Numbered from the stretch's first letter, positions 49,086 to 58,730 are shown. The stretch is 64,000 nucleotides of DNA from Gallionella sp. (GCA_030681375.1 JAUXWM010000042.1:1-64000), one strand, 5' to 3'. Numbers and translations: made by a program. Notes: generated by a model from the sequence alone, not told the origin.

Positions 49086-50362
49086 ATATCCATATCAGGA
49101 ATGGTCGGCTGATCGACCCCAAGAACAGAATAGACGCGCAGCAGGACGTGTATATCGCCGAGCGGCGCATCGTCGCCATAGGCAAGCCACCGGAAGGTTT
49201 TGTCGCCGATCAGGTGATTGATGCGGCAGAACTGATCGTGATGCCGGGGCTGGTGGATGTGGCGGCGCGTCTGCGCGAACCCGGTTACGAATATCGAGCC
49301 ACGCTGGAATCGGAAATGAATGCAGCCGTCGCGGGCGGCGTGACCTCGCTGGCCTGCCCGCCCGATACCGACCCGCCGCTGGACGAGCCGGGACTGGTGG
49401 AAATGCTCAAGCGTCGCGCACGCGTACTGAATCAGGCACGCGTATTCCCGATTGGCGCGCTGACTTACGGCCTGAAAGGGCTGGAACTGACCGAAATGAT
49501 CGAGCTGACCGATGCCGGTTGCAAGGCCTTCAGTCAGGCGGATGCACCGCTCACCGATACCCGCGTGCTGATGCGTGCCATGCAATACGCGGCGACTTTC
49601 GGCTATCGGGTATGGCTGCGTCCGCAGGACAGTTTCCTCGCCAAGAACGGTGTGGCGCATGACGGCGAAGTGGCGACTCGCCTGGGTTTGCCGCCGATTC
49701 CGGTGGTAGCCGAAACCATCGCACTCACCACCGCCTTGCAATTAGCACGCGAGACGGGCGTGATGCTGCATATCTGCCGGATTTCCAGCGCGGCGGGGGT
49801 AGAACTGCTGCGCGCCGCCAAACGCGAGGGATTGCAGGTGACCTGCGATGTCTCCATGAACCATGTACACCTGACCGAGATGGACATCGGTTACTTCGAT
49901 GCCAACTGCCATTTGATGCCACCGTTGCGCAGCCAGCGCGACCGGGCCGGACTGCTTGCAGGCTTGCTGGACGGGACGATAGATGCAATCTGTTCCAACC
50001 ACTCGCCGGTGGATGACGATGCCAAGCAATTGCCGTTCGCCGATGCCGAGGCGGGCGCGACCGGTCTGGAGTTGCTGCTGCCGCTGGTGCTGAAGTGGGC
50101 GGAACAGGAAAGTGTGCCGCTGCTGGACGCGCTGGCGCGCATCACCATCAGCCCGGCGCAGTTGCTGGGACAGCAAATGGGTCATCTGTCGGTCGGCGCC
50201 CACGCCGACATCTGCATCTTCGATCCGCAGACAAGCTGGCGGGTCGCGCCTGCCGCGCTGAAGAGCCAAGGCAAAAACACGCCATTCAACGGCTATGAAA
50301 TGCAGGGTCGGGTACGCTATACGCTGCTCGACGGACAGATGGTCTATGAAAGCCAATCATGA
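49082..50362 (+). CDS. pyrX: non-catalytic dihydroorotase homologue (PyrC'/PyrX)
   Basis: 426 aa. The amidohydrolase fold is intact, but the metal-binding HxH after PGLVD reads [10 protein letters not shown] (His-x-His replaced by Ala-Ala-Arg), and the late catalytic DHAP-type motif reads SNHSPVDD with Asn in place of Asp. Such proteins are structural partners of PyrB, needed for ATCase assembly. The ATGA overlap with pyrB supports an equimolar complex. A working dihydroorotase must be encoded elsewhere. Confidence 0.93.
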   Translation: MNIHIRNGRLIDPKNRIDAQQDVYIAERRIVAIGKPPEGFVADQVIDAAELIVMPGLVDVAARLREPGYEYRATLESEMNAAVAGGVTSLACPPDTDPPLDEPGLVEMLKRRARVLNQARVFPIGALTYGLKGLELTEMIELTDAGCKAFSQADAPLTDTRVLMRAMQYAATFGYRVWLRPQDSFLAKNGVAHDGEVATRLGLPPIPVVAETIALTTALQLARETGVMLHICRISSAAGVELLRAAKREGLQVTCDVSMNHVHLTEMDIGYFDANCHLMPPLRSQRDRAGLLAGLLDGTIDAICSNHSPVDDDAKQLPFADAEAGATGLELLLPLVLKWAEQESVPLLDALARITISPAQLLGQQMGHLSVGAHADICIFDPQTSWRVAPAALKSQGKNTPFNGYEMQGRVRYTLLDGQMVYESQS

Positions 50363-51036
50363 GTGAAGCCATACAGCAGGGCAGTTTGACCGAAACGGAA
50401 AGAAGCGATTTCGAACAGCAGTTGAGCGAGAAATATCTTGCGCTGGCACGCTGCTCAGATACTGACACCCTGGAATACGCCCGCCTGCAACTGGATATCG
50501 CCGAAATCCTGGTTTGGCTGGAGCGCAAGGAAGCAGCGTGGAATCAGGCGCGTGCAGCCTTCGACACCGCATTGAAGAATGAATCCTGGCAAGATGCAGT
50601 AGAGGCGTGCAATGTGCTGTATCAAACGGAACAGGCTGACTCGATTCCGGCACTGGGCATGGGAGTCTGGCTGGCGGTCACTTTCCCGGTTGCGCATGAA
50701 CTCACCTACGCCATGCTGGATCATGTAGTCACAGAAACGCCCGACAACGCCGATGGCGCAGCCCTCGCTGCCATCACGGCGCGCTATGTGGTGGATTTGC
50801 GCGCCGACGATGCCCTGCACGGCGACTGGAGTCTGCTGGCCAATGATCTCATCGCTCGCGTCGCCGCGCGCCATAGCGGTGTGCGCAATCAACAGGCACT
50901 CGATGCGTGGATGGACAAGCTGAGCTTGCGCGACCCACAGGTATTTCTGCCCCGCCTGAGTCAGGTGGTCAATGCCATCGTCGGTGATACCTGGTGGTTT
51001 GACAGAAACGCGCTGCGCGACAAACTGCCGGATTAG
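50359..51036 (+). CDS. unknown helical protein coupled to pyrX
   Basis: 225 aa, not recognised. It is mostly alpha-helical by composition, without signal peptide or membrane segment. Residues about 20-75 (KYLALARCSDTDTLEYARLQLDIAEILVWL) and later Ala-rich helices resemble TPR/HEAT-like packing but show no clear repeat consensus. It ends with WWFDRNALRDKLPD. The ATG overlaps the pyrX stop by four bases, so it belongs to the yqgE-ruvX-pyrB-pyrX operon. Confidence 0.7.
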   Translation: MSEAIQQGSLTETERSDFEQQLSEKYLALARCSDTDTLEYARLQLDIAEILVWLERKEAAWNQARAAFDTALKNESWQDAVEACNVLYQTEQADSIPALGMGVWLAVTFPVAHELTYAMLDHVVTETPDNADGAALAAITARYVVDLRADDALHGDWSLLANDLIARVAARHSGVRNQQALDAWMDKLSLRDPQVFLPRLSQVVNAIVGDTWWFDRNALRDKLPD

Positions 51037-51079
51037 CTTGCGCGCCGGGTCAGTGGCCTTCGTCCGACAGACCGGCGCA

Positions 51080-51631
51080 TCAAAACCAAATTTCGGGGTA
51101 ACGTCTTGATTTTGGGATGTTATTGACCAGCAACGCGACCAGCAGCAGAATCAGCGGACCTATGGTCGCGGGTATCAGTACGAACAAGAAGCCCATCTCG
51201 TGCACTTCTTCCGATCCTATCACCGCAATTAAAGCCGTGGCACCACCGGGCGGATGCAGCGTCCGGGTAAGGTGCATCAGAGCGATGGCGCTGGCGACCG
51301 CCATCGCTTCCGCGATTCCAGGAAAGGAATGAAACAATTTCCAGCAAATGACGCCGACAATTGCGGAGAGGACGTGTCCGCCCACCAGATTGCGCGGCTG
51401 CGCCAGCGGGCTGCGCACCGCGCCGTAAACAAGCACGGCGGATGCGCCAAACGAACCTATCATCAGCGACAGGTCCATGCCTTTGAAGAAGTAGTGATCC
51501 ACCCAGGCTACCGCCGCTATCCCCAGAAATGCCCCTATCCAAGACCACACGATTTCAGAATTGCTCACACGCGGCGGGCTGCCACGGGTGGTGCCGCGCA
51601 TCTTGAGCAAATATTCAGGGATTTTCATCAT
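51080..51631 (-). CDS. HPP-family integral membrane protein
   Basis: 183 aa with about four hydrophobic segments and the family signature TLHPPGGATALIAVIGSEEVHE (about 125-146). HPP proteins are inner-membrane proteins; some cyanobacterial members have been linked to nitrite transport, but the role here is not known. Its ATG overlaps the CBS gene's stop by four bases. In many bacteria HPP and CBS domains are fused in one protein; here they are separate but coupled. Confidence 0.87.
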   Translation of the reverse strand: MMKIPEYLLKMRGTTRGSPPRVSNSEIVWSWIGAFLGIAAVAWVDHYFFKGMDLSLMIGSFGASAVLVYGAVRSPLAQPRNLVGGHVLSAIVGVICWKLFHSFPGIAEAMAVASAIALMHLTRTLHPPGGATALIAVIGSEEVHEMGFLFVLIPATIGPLILLLVALLVNNIPKSRRYPEIWF

Positions 51632-52254
51632 AAATTTTCCTGATGGCGGACAGAAATAAAATCTTTGCGCAGCAGCAAGCCCTGCAAGCGCCCCTCGCTA
51701 TTCACCACCGGCAGGCTGCGCCCATCATGCTGGCGGAATGCCTCCACCACCTCGCCAAACCCGGCATCGCGGCTTATCACAACGACGCTGCTGGTCATGG
51801 CTGCGCTCACAGGCATCTCATGCCAACGATGGGTTAATTCAAACGCGCCATCCCGTGCGTTCAGCAACAACTCCAGAAAGGTAGCGACATTGAAACGCCG
51901 CAAGAAATCGCGTTCAGTCAGCATCCCGATCACACAGCCTTGTGCATCGACCACGGGTAGCGCCTTGTAACCGGAACGCACCATCTCCCTTGCAGCTTCG
52001 GCAAGCGACATGCCGGCGAGCAGTGGCTGAATCCCCGTTCGCATCAGCGCACCCGCCGTGAAGTTCCCCAGCAGACGTCCCAGCGCATGACGATGCGCCA
52101 GATGATAGATCGTTCTAAAATCTTCTGTGGTGATATCGAGATAACCGGGGATGTGTCGCATCGCATCCAGAATATCCGCATCGCTCAACTCGATCTCCGC
52201 CGGCTCATCGCCCGCGCGCCCTGTTCCGCAAATTTCGTGCAAATTGTCTTGCAT
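51628..52254 (-). CDS. CBS-domain pair protein coupled to HPP
   Basis: 208 aa from ATG 52254. Two CBS domains: AREMVRSGYKALPVVDAQGCVIGMLTERDFL (about 85-117) and FRQHDGRSLPVVNSEGRLQGLLLRKDF (about 175-202). CBS pairs bind adenosine nucleotides and regulate attached transporters or enzymes. The first 60 residues are helical and unassigned. The coupling to the HPP gene suggests it is the regulatory half of a split HPP-CBS protein. Confidence 0.87.
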   Translation of the reverse strand: MQDNLHEICGTGRAGDEPAEIELSDADILDAMRHIPGYLDITTEDFRTIYHLAHRHALGRLLGNFTAGALMRTGIQPLLAGMSLAEAAREMVRSGYKALPVVDAQGCVIGMLTERDFLRRFNVATFLELLLNARDGAFELTHRWHEMPVSAAMTSSVVVISRDAGFGEVVEAFRQHDGRSLPVVNSEGRLQGLLLRKDFISVRHQENL

Positions 52255-52573
52255 GGCGCTAACCAAGTAATTTGATGGGGATTTATTCTAGCAGATCGCC
52301 CCTAATTGAAGGCCATGATATTCGGCAGAACACGCCGGGTTCACCCCTCTGCACCCGCTAACTGCTGGCAGCCGGCACCGCATTAACACTGAAGAAACAA
52401 GGGTATCGGTCAGGCTGGCGTGGTTTCGTAGTAAAATGCGGCCGTCTGTTTCCACCGGCGCACTCAATGTTCCCCGTGCTATAGATGAATCCCTTACCCG
52501 GTTTCCAGTCCGGCATGATTTGCGGCGTAGTCTCGCTGAAACTCCAACCTACCCAGAATTGCCAAAGGTCATT
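52255..52573. other. intergenic region before prlC
   Basis: About 320 bp between the divergent CBS gene and prlC. The prlC frame is open back to 52436, but no ribosome site or family homology supports a longer protein. A possible -10 TAAAAT lies at 52431-52436, with no clear -35. Nothing else recognised. Confidence 0.4.
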
Positions 52574-54622
52574 ATGAATATTACTGTTAACAACCCCTTG
52601 CTGGACTTTTCCGGCCTGCCGCGCTTCGCGGAGATCAAGCCTGAACACGTCGCTCCTGCGATTGAAAAATTGCTGGCGGAATGCCGCGAACTGGTTGCGT
52701 ATCTGCTGCTCAGGACAGAGGCGCCCACTTGGCAGAATTTCGTCGCGCCGCTGGAAGACGCGCACGAGCGCCTGTCGCGCGCCTGGGGGCCGGTTGGGCA
52801 TCTAAACGCGGTGATGAATTCGACCGAATTGCGCGAAGCCTACAATTCCACGCTGCCGATCATCACCCAGTATTACGCCGAGCTGGGGCAGAATCTCGCG
52901 CTGTTCGACAAATTCAAGGCCTTGCGCAACAGCCCGGAGTTCGAGACGCTGAGTACGACGCGCAAGAAGATTATCGAAAACGAGTTGCGCGATTTCCGCC
53001 TCGGCGGCGCGGAATTGTCTGAGGACAAGAAGGCGCGTTATCTGGAAATTCAGGAACGACAATCCGAATTGTCATCACACTTTTCCGACAATCTGCTTGA
53101 TGCCACCAACGCTTACACGCTGGTCATCGAAAACCGGGATGAACTGAAGGGTTTGCCGGAAGATGCGTTGCAGGCCGCGCAGGAAGCGGCGGCAGCAGCG
53201 GAAAAAACCGGCTGGCTGTTCACCCTGAAAGCACCGTCCTATATGCCGGTGATGCAGTTCGCCGATAACCGCGCACTGCGTGAAAAAATGTATCGCGCCT
53301 ATGCGACCCGCGCCTCGGAGTTCGGCAAGCCGGACTGGGATAACTCCAAACTGATGGAAGAAATCGTACAGCTGCGCGGCGAAGAGGCCAGACTGCTGGG
53401 TTATGCCAATTACGGTGAACTCTCGCTCGCCACCAAGATGGCAGAAACACCGCAACAGGTGGGCGAATTCATGCGCGAACTGGCAAGCCGCGCCCGCCCG
53501 TTTGCGGAAAAAGATCTGGCCGAATTGCGCGAATTTGCCGCCCTGGAGCTGGGGTTGGACGAGCTGCATTCATGGGATACCACCTATGCCAGCGAAAAGT
53601 TGCGCGAGCAGCGTTATGCCTTCTCCGAACAAGAAGTGAAACAATATTTCCCCGAAGACGCGGTACTGAAAGGCTTATTCAGCCTGGTCGAGACGCTGTA
53701 CGGCTTGCACATCGTGGCGTCCACCGCGCCGGTGTGGCATGAGAGCGTGCATTTCTTCGACATTCGCAACGCTCAGGGGATGTTGATCGGCCAGTTCTAT
53801 TTCGATCTGTATGCGCGCAGCAGCAAGCGCGGCGGCGCATGGATGGACGACGTGATCACCCGCCGTCGCGTGGATGCGCTGATTCAGACGCCGGTCGCCT
53901 ACATGAACTGCAATTTCTCCGCGCCGGTCGGCGGCAAGCCCGCCGTGTTCACGCACGACGAAGTCATTACGCTATTCCACGAATTCGGTCATGGTCTGCA
54001 CCATTTGCTCACCGAGGTGGAAGACCTCGGCGTGTCCGGTATCAACGGCGTGGAGTGGGACGCAGTCGAACTGCCGAGTCAGTTCATGGAAAACTACTGC
54101 TGGGAATGGGAGGTGCTGTGCGGCATGACGCGCCATGTCAATACGGGCGAAACGCTGCCGCGCGCGCTGTTCAACAAGATGCTGGCCGCGAAAAACTTTC
54201 AGAGCGGCCTGCAAGCCTTGCGCCAGATCGAATTCGCGCTGTTCGACATGCTGATGCACAGCGACTTCGAGGCTGGCGGTGCAAAAACCATCTTGCAGTT
54301 GCTCGATGAAGTGCGCGCCGAGGTAGCGGTGCTGATCCCGCCCGAATATAACCGCTTCCCGCACAGCTTCTCGCACATTTTTGCAGGCGGCTACGGCGCA
54401 GGTTATTACAGCTACAAATGGGCGGAAGTGCTGTCCGCCGATGCGTACAGCCTGTTCGAGGAACACGGCGTGCTCAACCCCGATGTCGGCGCGCGTTTCC
54501 GTGCCGAGATACTGGCAGTGGGCGGCTCGCGCCCCGCGATGCAGTCGTTTGCGGCGTTCCGTGGCCGCGAACCGTCCATCGACGCACTGTTGCGGCATAA
54601 CGGTCTGGTCGAGGGTGCGTAA
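52574..54622 (+). CDS. prlC: oligopeptidase A (M3 metallopeptidase)
   Basis: 682 aa from ATG 52574. The zinc motif TLFHEFGHGLHHLL (HExxH) lies near residue 470, with the third ligand Glu in NGVEWDAVELPSQFMENY. Length fits PrlC/OpdA. It degrades cytoplasmic peptides, including cleaved signal peptides. The stop shares one base with the xth ATG (TAATG). Confidence 0.96.
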   Translation: MNITVNNPLLDFSGLPRFAEIKPEHVAPAIEKLLAECRELVAYLLLRTEAPTWQNFVAPLEDAHERLSRAWGPVGHLNAVMNSTELREAYNSTLPIITQYYAELGQNLALFDKFKALRNSPEFETLSTTRKKIIENELRDFRLGGAELSEDKKARYLEIQERQSELSSHFSDNLLDATNAYTLVIENRDELKGLPEDALQAAQEAAAAAEKTGWLFTLKAPSYMPVMQFADNRALREKMYRAYATRASEFGKPDWDNSKLMEEIVQLRGEEARLLGYANYGELSLATKMAETPQQVGEFMRELASRARPFAEKDLAELREFAALELGLDELHSWDTTYASEKLREQRYAFSEQEVKQYFPEDAVLKGLFSLVETLYGLHIVASTAPVWHESVHFFDIRNAQGMLIGQFYFDLYARSSKRGGAWMDDVITRRRVDALIQTPVAYMNCNFSAPVGGKPAVFTHDEVITLFHEFGHGLHHLLTEVEDLGVSGINGVEWDAVELPSQFMENYCWEWEVLCGMTRHVNTGETLPRALFNKMLAAKNFQSGLQALRQIEFALFDMLMHSDFEAGGAKTILQLLDEVRAEVAVLIPPEYNRFPHSFSHIFAGGYGAGYYSYKWAEVLSADAYSLFEEHGVLNPDVGARFRAEILAVGGSRPAMQSFAAFRGREPSIDALLRHNGLVEGA

Positions 54623-55383
54623 TGCGATTAGCGACCTGGAACGTCAATTCGCTGAAAGTCCGCCTGCCGCAAGTGCTGGACTGGCTGACCGAAAACCCGA
54701 TTGAGGTGCTGTGTTTACAGGAGACCAAGCAGCAGGATGCCGACTTTCCGCACGATGAACTGATGGCGGCGGGTTATCACAACGTGTTTGCCGGACAAAA
54801 AACCTACAACGGCGTGGCGATCCTGAGCCGCGAACCGGCATGCGACGTGCAGATCGGCATCCCGGATTATCAGGATGAGCAAAAGCGCGTCATCGCCGCA
54901 ACCTTCGGCGATATCCGTGTAGTGGATGTGTATATTCCCAACGGGCAGAGCATCGATTCCGACAAATACCAGTACAAGCTGGGCTGGCTCGCCGCGCTAC
55001 ACGACTGGCTGAGACAGGAGTTGCTGCGTTATCCGAAACTGGTGCTGCTGGGCGATTACAACATCGCGCCAGAAGACCGCGATGTGCACGACCCGGCAGC
55101 CTGGGTCGGCAACGTGCTGGTCAGCGAAGCGGAGCGGGCCGCGTTCCAATCCCTGCTGGCGCTGGGTTTGCACGATAGTTACCGCCTTTTCGAACAAGCC
55201 GAAAAAACCTTCAGCTGGTGGGATTACCGCATGATGGGCTTCCGCCGCAACCTAGGCATGCGCATCGACCACATCCTGATCAGCGCACCGCTGGTCGCGC
55301 AATGCAAGAGCTGCGTGATCGACAAGGCACCGCGCAAACTGGAACGCCCGTCTGATCACACACCGGTGGTGGTGGAGATTTAA
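54622..55383 (+). CDS. xthA: exodeoxyribonuclease III
   Basis: 253 aa, EEP superfamily. LATWNVNSLKVRLPQVLDWL, CLQETKQQDADFP, YIPNGQ, LLGDYNIAPEDRDVHDP and the final DHTPVVVEI contain the Mg2+ and catalytic residues. It is an AP endonuclease and 3'-5' exonuclease in base excision repair. Translationally coupled to prlC. A dispersed palindrome separates it from the convergent UbiH-like gene. Confidence 0.96.
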   Translation: MRLATWNVNSLKVRLPQVLDWLTENPIEVLCLQETKQQDADFPHDELMAAGYHNVFAGQKTYNGVAILSREPACDVQIGIPDYQDEQKRVIAATFGDIRVVDVYIPNGQSIDSDKYQYKLGWLAALHDWLRQELLRYPKLVLLGDYNIAPEDRDVHDPAAWVGNVLVSEAERAAFQSLLALGLHDSYRLFEQAEKTFSWWDYRMMGFRRNLGMRIDHILISAPLVAQCKSCVIDKAPRKLERPSDHTPVVVEI

Positions 55384-55433
55384 CGATTGTAGGCTGGTGG
55401 TAAGCAACGCGAACCCCGGCATTTATCGGTGGC

Positions 55434-55509
55434 GTAGGGTGGGCACGGTTTTTGTGCCCACGCCAAATACATAAAATATCCCGCGTGGGCAACAAGTTGC
55501 CCACCCTAC
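55434..55509. repeat. palindromic element with GTAGGGTGGGCA termini, copy 3
   Basis: 76 bp: GTAGGGTGGGCAC, GTTTTTGT-type loop, GTGCCCACGC; 19-nt spacer; GCGTGGGCAAC, AAG, GTTGCCCACCCTAC. The two hairpins are mirror images, giving near-perfect terminal inverted repeats. It lies between the convergent ends of xthA (55383) and the UbiH-like gene (55539). No target-site duplication is obvious. Confidence 0.85.
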
Positions 55510-55538
55510 AAAATTACGCCAGAGCATTGATTCAGCAA

Positions 55539-56708
55539 TTACCCGTTCGCCCCGAACATCATCCGCTTCGCGACAAATTTCTTTGCAAATGGCAGACAGT
55601 CCAGCGCAGTGAGCGAGGCGGCGCGGGCGGCGCTGAGCAACGACAGGTCATTGGAGAACAGCCGCACCAGACTGTCGGTGAAACGGATGCCCGCCTCGCG
55701 ATCCAGACGACGGCGGCTGCGATAGGCGGCAAGCATTTCATTCGTGCCCAGCGTCTGCGCATCCCGTATCTCCTGCGCCAGCTCCCACGCGTCGCGCAAT
55801 CCCATGTTGAAGCCCTGCCCTGCCACCGGATGCAGAGTTTGCGCTGCATTGCCGAGCAGCGCCACATGCGGCATCGGCGTTTGTTGGGGCGCTTTTTTGA
55901 GCCCGAGCGGGAAGCAGGTACGGTTACCGACGGTCAGAAATTCTCCGACTCGGTCGCCGAAGTGGCTGTGCAGTTCGGATAAAAATTGCGCGTCAGTCCA
56001 GCCCAGCATGTCCTGAGCGCGCTGGTGCGGCGCGGTCCAGACGATCTCGTAACCATCCTTGTAAGGCAATAAAGCCAGCGGCCCTTGCGAAGTAAAACGT
56101 TCAAACGCGGTACCGACACGCGGTGCGACACAGGTCACATGCGTAATCAGCGCGCTTTGCCCGTAATCGTGTATCTCGGGTGGATACTGCTCGGCCAGCA
56201 ATTTTCCGCCATCGGCAACCACCGCAAGGCGGGCCGATAATTCGTGTTCTGCGCCATCCAGCCGGTAGCCGATGACCGCATGGCCAGCTTTTCCCGCCAG
56301 ATGCGTGACGCTCGCGCCGTAAATAGTGTGAATATCGCTCCCTGCGCCGGGTGCGGGCAGCGCATCAGTCAGCGCGTCTTGCAGCGCCGGATAAGGCAAC
56401 ACGTAACCCAGTTCCGGCACGTTGAGTTCTTCCGCACGCAACAGGGCGCGACCAAAGCTTTGCTTTTGCGAAATATGAATGGCGCGAATGGCCGACACGT
56501 CCTGCAATTTGTCCCACACGCCAAGGCGTTCCAGCAATAAACGGCTGCCGTAAGAAATGGCGAGCGCACGCGCGTCCGTGCTGGGCGCCTTTGCAGGTCT
56601 GGATTCAAGCACGCAGACTTTCAGCGGGCTGGCGCGCAAGGCCAGTGCCAGTGCTGCACCGACCGGGCCGCCGCCGATGATGGCGATGTCATACATGGAA
56701 TCATTCAT
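55539..56708 (-). CDS. ubiH: UbiH-family FAD-dependent monooxygenase
   Basis: 389 aa from ATG 56708. FAD motif IAIIGGGPVGAALALAL (about 8-24), TDARALAISYGS (UbiH/COQ6 signature), and GNAAQTLHPVAGQGFNMGLRDAWEL (about 265-290), the second FAD motif. It hydroxylates a ring position in ubiquinone synthesis; which ring carbon (UbiH, UbiI or UbiF type) is not certain from the sequence. It overlaps pepP by 8 bases, the same pepP-ubiH pairing as in E. coli. Confidence 0.9.
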   Translation of the reverse strand: MNDSMYDIAIIGGGPVGAALALALRASPLKVCVLESRPAKAPSTDARALAISYGSRLLLERLGVWDKLQDVSAIRAIHISQKQSFGRALLRAEELNVPELGYVLPYPALQDALTDALPAPGAGSDIHTIYGASVTHLAGKAGHAVIGYRLDGAEHELSARLAVVADGGKLLAEQYPPEIHDYGQSALITHVTCVAPRVGTAFERFTSQGPLALLPYKDGYEIVWTAPHQRAQDMLGWTDAQFLSELHSHFGDRVGEFLTVGNRTCFPLGLKKAPQQTPMPHVALLGNAAQTLHPVAGQGFNMGLRDAWELAQEIRDAQTLGTNEMLAAYRSRRRLDREAGIRFTDSLVRLFSNDLSLLSAARAASLTALDCLPFAKKFVAKRMMFGANG

Positions 56709-58011
56709 GCCGCATGAGCTCCTCGATTTCGTAAACAGTTTTCGGCGCGGCATCCGTCAGCACTTCATTTCCAGTAGCCGTTATCACCACGTCGTCCTCA
56801 ATGCGGATGCCGATGTTCCACAGCGCCAGCGGCACATCGTCAGCAGGGCGGATATAGCAGCCCGGCTCAACGGTCATTACCATGCCGGCTTGCAGATTAC
56901 GCCATTGATCACCGATTTTGTAATCACCGACATCATGCACATCCATGCCCATCCAGTGGCCGGTGCGGTGCATGTAATATTTTTTATAGCTCTCGCTTTC
57001 CAGCACGCCCTCCACCGTGCCGTGGCACAGCTTCAGATCGATGAAGCCTTGCGCCAATATCCGCAGGGCGGCGTTATGCGGCGCTTCCCAGTTGTTGCCA
57101 GGGAGCGCAGCGGCGATAGCAGCGGTTTGTGCAGCGAGCACGATTTCATATACGTCCTTCTGTTCGGGCCTGAATTTGCCGTTCACCGGGAAGGTACGGG
57201 TGATGTCCGAGGCGTAGCCCTTGAATTCACAGCCTGCATCGATCAGCAATAAATCGCCGTCCTGAAGCCTGGCGTTATTTTCGATGTAATGCAATACACA
57301 GGCATTCGCACCGCCCGCGACGATGGAGGTATAGGCGGGGTCACGCGCGCCGTTGCGACAGAACTCGTGCAACAGTTCGGCCTCGACTTCATATTCAAAT
57401 TGCCCGGAGCGCGTGAATTGCATGGCGCGGCGGTGTGCGCCGGTCGAAATGGCGGCCGCACGGCGCAGGATGTCCAGCTCATGTCCATCCTTGAATAAGC
57501 GCATCTCATTGAGCAGGGTGCGCACATCGCGTATTTCATCGGGTGCGCGTATGCCGCTGCGCGTCTTTTCCTGAATGCTGCCGCGCAGCCTGAGTATGCG
57601 TTGATCCCAGGCTGCATCCGCACCCAGCGGATAAAATAGCGCAGGCTGGTTGCCCATCAGTTCGGCCAGCTTCTCATCCAGCCTGGCAATGGAATAAGCC
57701 GCATCGAAGCCGAATTGCTCCTGCGCGGCATCGGGCCCGGAGCGATAGCCATGCCAGATTTCGCGCTCCCTGTCCTTTTCACGACAGAACAAAATGGATT
57801 GCGGCTGCTCGCCAGCCACCAACACCAGCACGGATTCCGGTTCGGCAAAGCCGCTCAGGTAATAAAAACTGCTATCGAAACGGTAGGGATGGTCGGCATC
57901 GCTGTTGCGCTGTTTTTCACTCGCATTGGGAATGATGGCGATGCCGCGCTGCATTTGGTTCAACAGACGGCGGCGGCGCTGGGCGTAGAGGGCGTAATCA
58001 AACATGGGCAT
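56701..58011 (-). CDS. pepP: Xaa-Pro aminopeptidase P
   Basis: 436 aa. N-terminal creatinase-like domain and C-terminal pita-bread metalloprotease domain with LLIDAGCEFKGYASDITRTFPVNG (two Asp ligands), HRTGHWMGMDVHDVG (His) and Glu in TVEPGCY and RIEDDVV. It removes N-terminal residues before proline, using Mn2+. It overlaps murU upstream by 14 bases and the UbiH-like gene downstream by 8. Confidence 0.96.
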   Translation of the reverse strand: MPMFDYALYAQRRRRLLNQMQRGIAIIPNASEKQRNSDADHPYRFDSSFYYLSGFAEPESVLVLVAGEQPQSILFCREKDREREIWHGYRSGPDAAQEQFGFDAAYSIARLDEKLAELMGNQPALFYPLGADAAWDQRILRLRGSIQEKTRSGIRAPDEIRDVRTLLNEMRLFKDGHELDILRRAAAISTGAHRRAMQFTRSGQFEYEVEAELLHEFCRNGARDPAYTSIVAGGANACVLHYIENNARLQDGDLLLIDAGCEFKGYASDITRTFPVNGKFRPEQKDVYEIVLAAQTAAIAAALPGNNWEAPHNAALRILAQGFIDLKLCHGTVEGVLESESYKKYYMHRTGHWMGMDVHDVGDYKIGDQWRNLQAGMVMTVEPGCYIRPADDVPLALWNIGIRIEDDVVITATGNEVLTDAAPKTVYEIEELMRHE

Positions 58012-58714
58012 GTGTAGTACGTAATTGCAGATCGAGTTCCATCAGGCGTTGCGGTGTGCCGACATCAATCCAAAGGCCGGTGTGATGTTCACCGCAGATT
58101 TTACCCAGCGCAATCTGTTCGCGCAGCAACGGGGCGAGCGGGGCCACGCTGCCGCGCGCGATGTGGCCGAACAGGGCCGGATGATAGAGACCGATGCCGC
58201 TAAAAGTGAGAAGCGAGTCGTTAGTCGTTAGTCGCTGGTCGCTAGTTGCTAGGAGTCGTGTTGCGTGCAGATGAAAATCACCCTGCGGGTGATGTTCGGG
58301 ATTGTTCACCAGCACCAGATGCGCCATGTCACCATCGACTTGCAGCCTGGCGGCGCGTTCGGGCAGACTGGAAAAATCATAATCGCAATAAATATCTCCA
58401 TTAATCACGGCAAAAGGCTGCTCGCCGAGCATGTGCAATGCGTTGGCGATGCCGCCTGCGGTCTCCAGCGCACGGGTTTCGGGTGAGTATTGAATTTGCG
58501 CGCCGAAGCGGCTGCCATCGCCCAAAACGCTTTCAAGCTGCGCGCCCAGATGAGCATGGTTGATGACCAGTTCGGTGATACCGGCCGCGACCAGTTTTTC
58601 GATATGCCACACAATCAAGGCCTTGCCGCCGACTTCCAACAGGGGTTTGGGGGTGTGGTCGGTCAACGGACGCATGCGTTCGCCGCGACCCGCCGCCAGT
58701 ATCATCGCCTTCAT
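57998..58714 (-). CDS. murU: MurNAc-1-phosphate uridylyltransferase MurU
   Basis: 238 aa. Nucleotidyltransferase motifs: MILAAGRGERMRPLTDHTPK (about 4-23), PLLEVGGKALI and VINGDIYCDYDF (about 103-114), ending with GLWIDVGTPQRL. Paired with AmgK it forms UDP-MurNAc from recycled MurNAc, a salvage route that bypasses de novo UDP-MurNAc synthesis. Residues about 153-168 (LLATSDQRLTTNDSLL) are encoded by a heptamer array and lie in a loop before FSGIGLYHPALF. The insertion keeps the frame. It starts 17 bp after amgK. Confidence 0.92.
   Translation of the reverse strand: MKAMILAAGRGERMRPLTDHTPKPLLEVGGKALIVWHIEKLVAAGITELVINHAHLGAQLESVLGDGSRFGAQIQYSPETRALETAGGIANALHMLGEQPFAVINGDIYCDYDFSSLPERAARLQVDGDMAHLVLVNNPEHHPQGDFHLHATRLLATSDQRLTTNDSLLTFSGIGLYHPALFGHIARGSVAPLAPLLREQIALGKICGEHHTGLWIDVGTPQRLMELDLQLRTTHAHV
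58216..58250 (+). repeat. heptamer array inside murU
   Basis: AGTCGTT, AGTCGTT, AGTCGCT, GGTCGCT, AGTTGCT: five 7-mers over 35 bp, with a sixth diverged unit after. It is within the murU coding sequence, in a surface-loop region between conserved blocks. Confidence 0.85.
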
Positions 58715-58730
58715 GGTTTAAGCTCCCACG

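Noticed and set aside
52436..52573. Longer N-terminus for oligopeptidase A
   Set aside because: The extra 46 codons lack homology and a ribosome site; the family starts near MNITVNNPLLDF.
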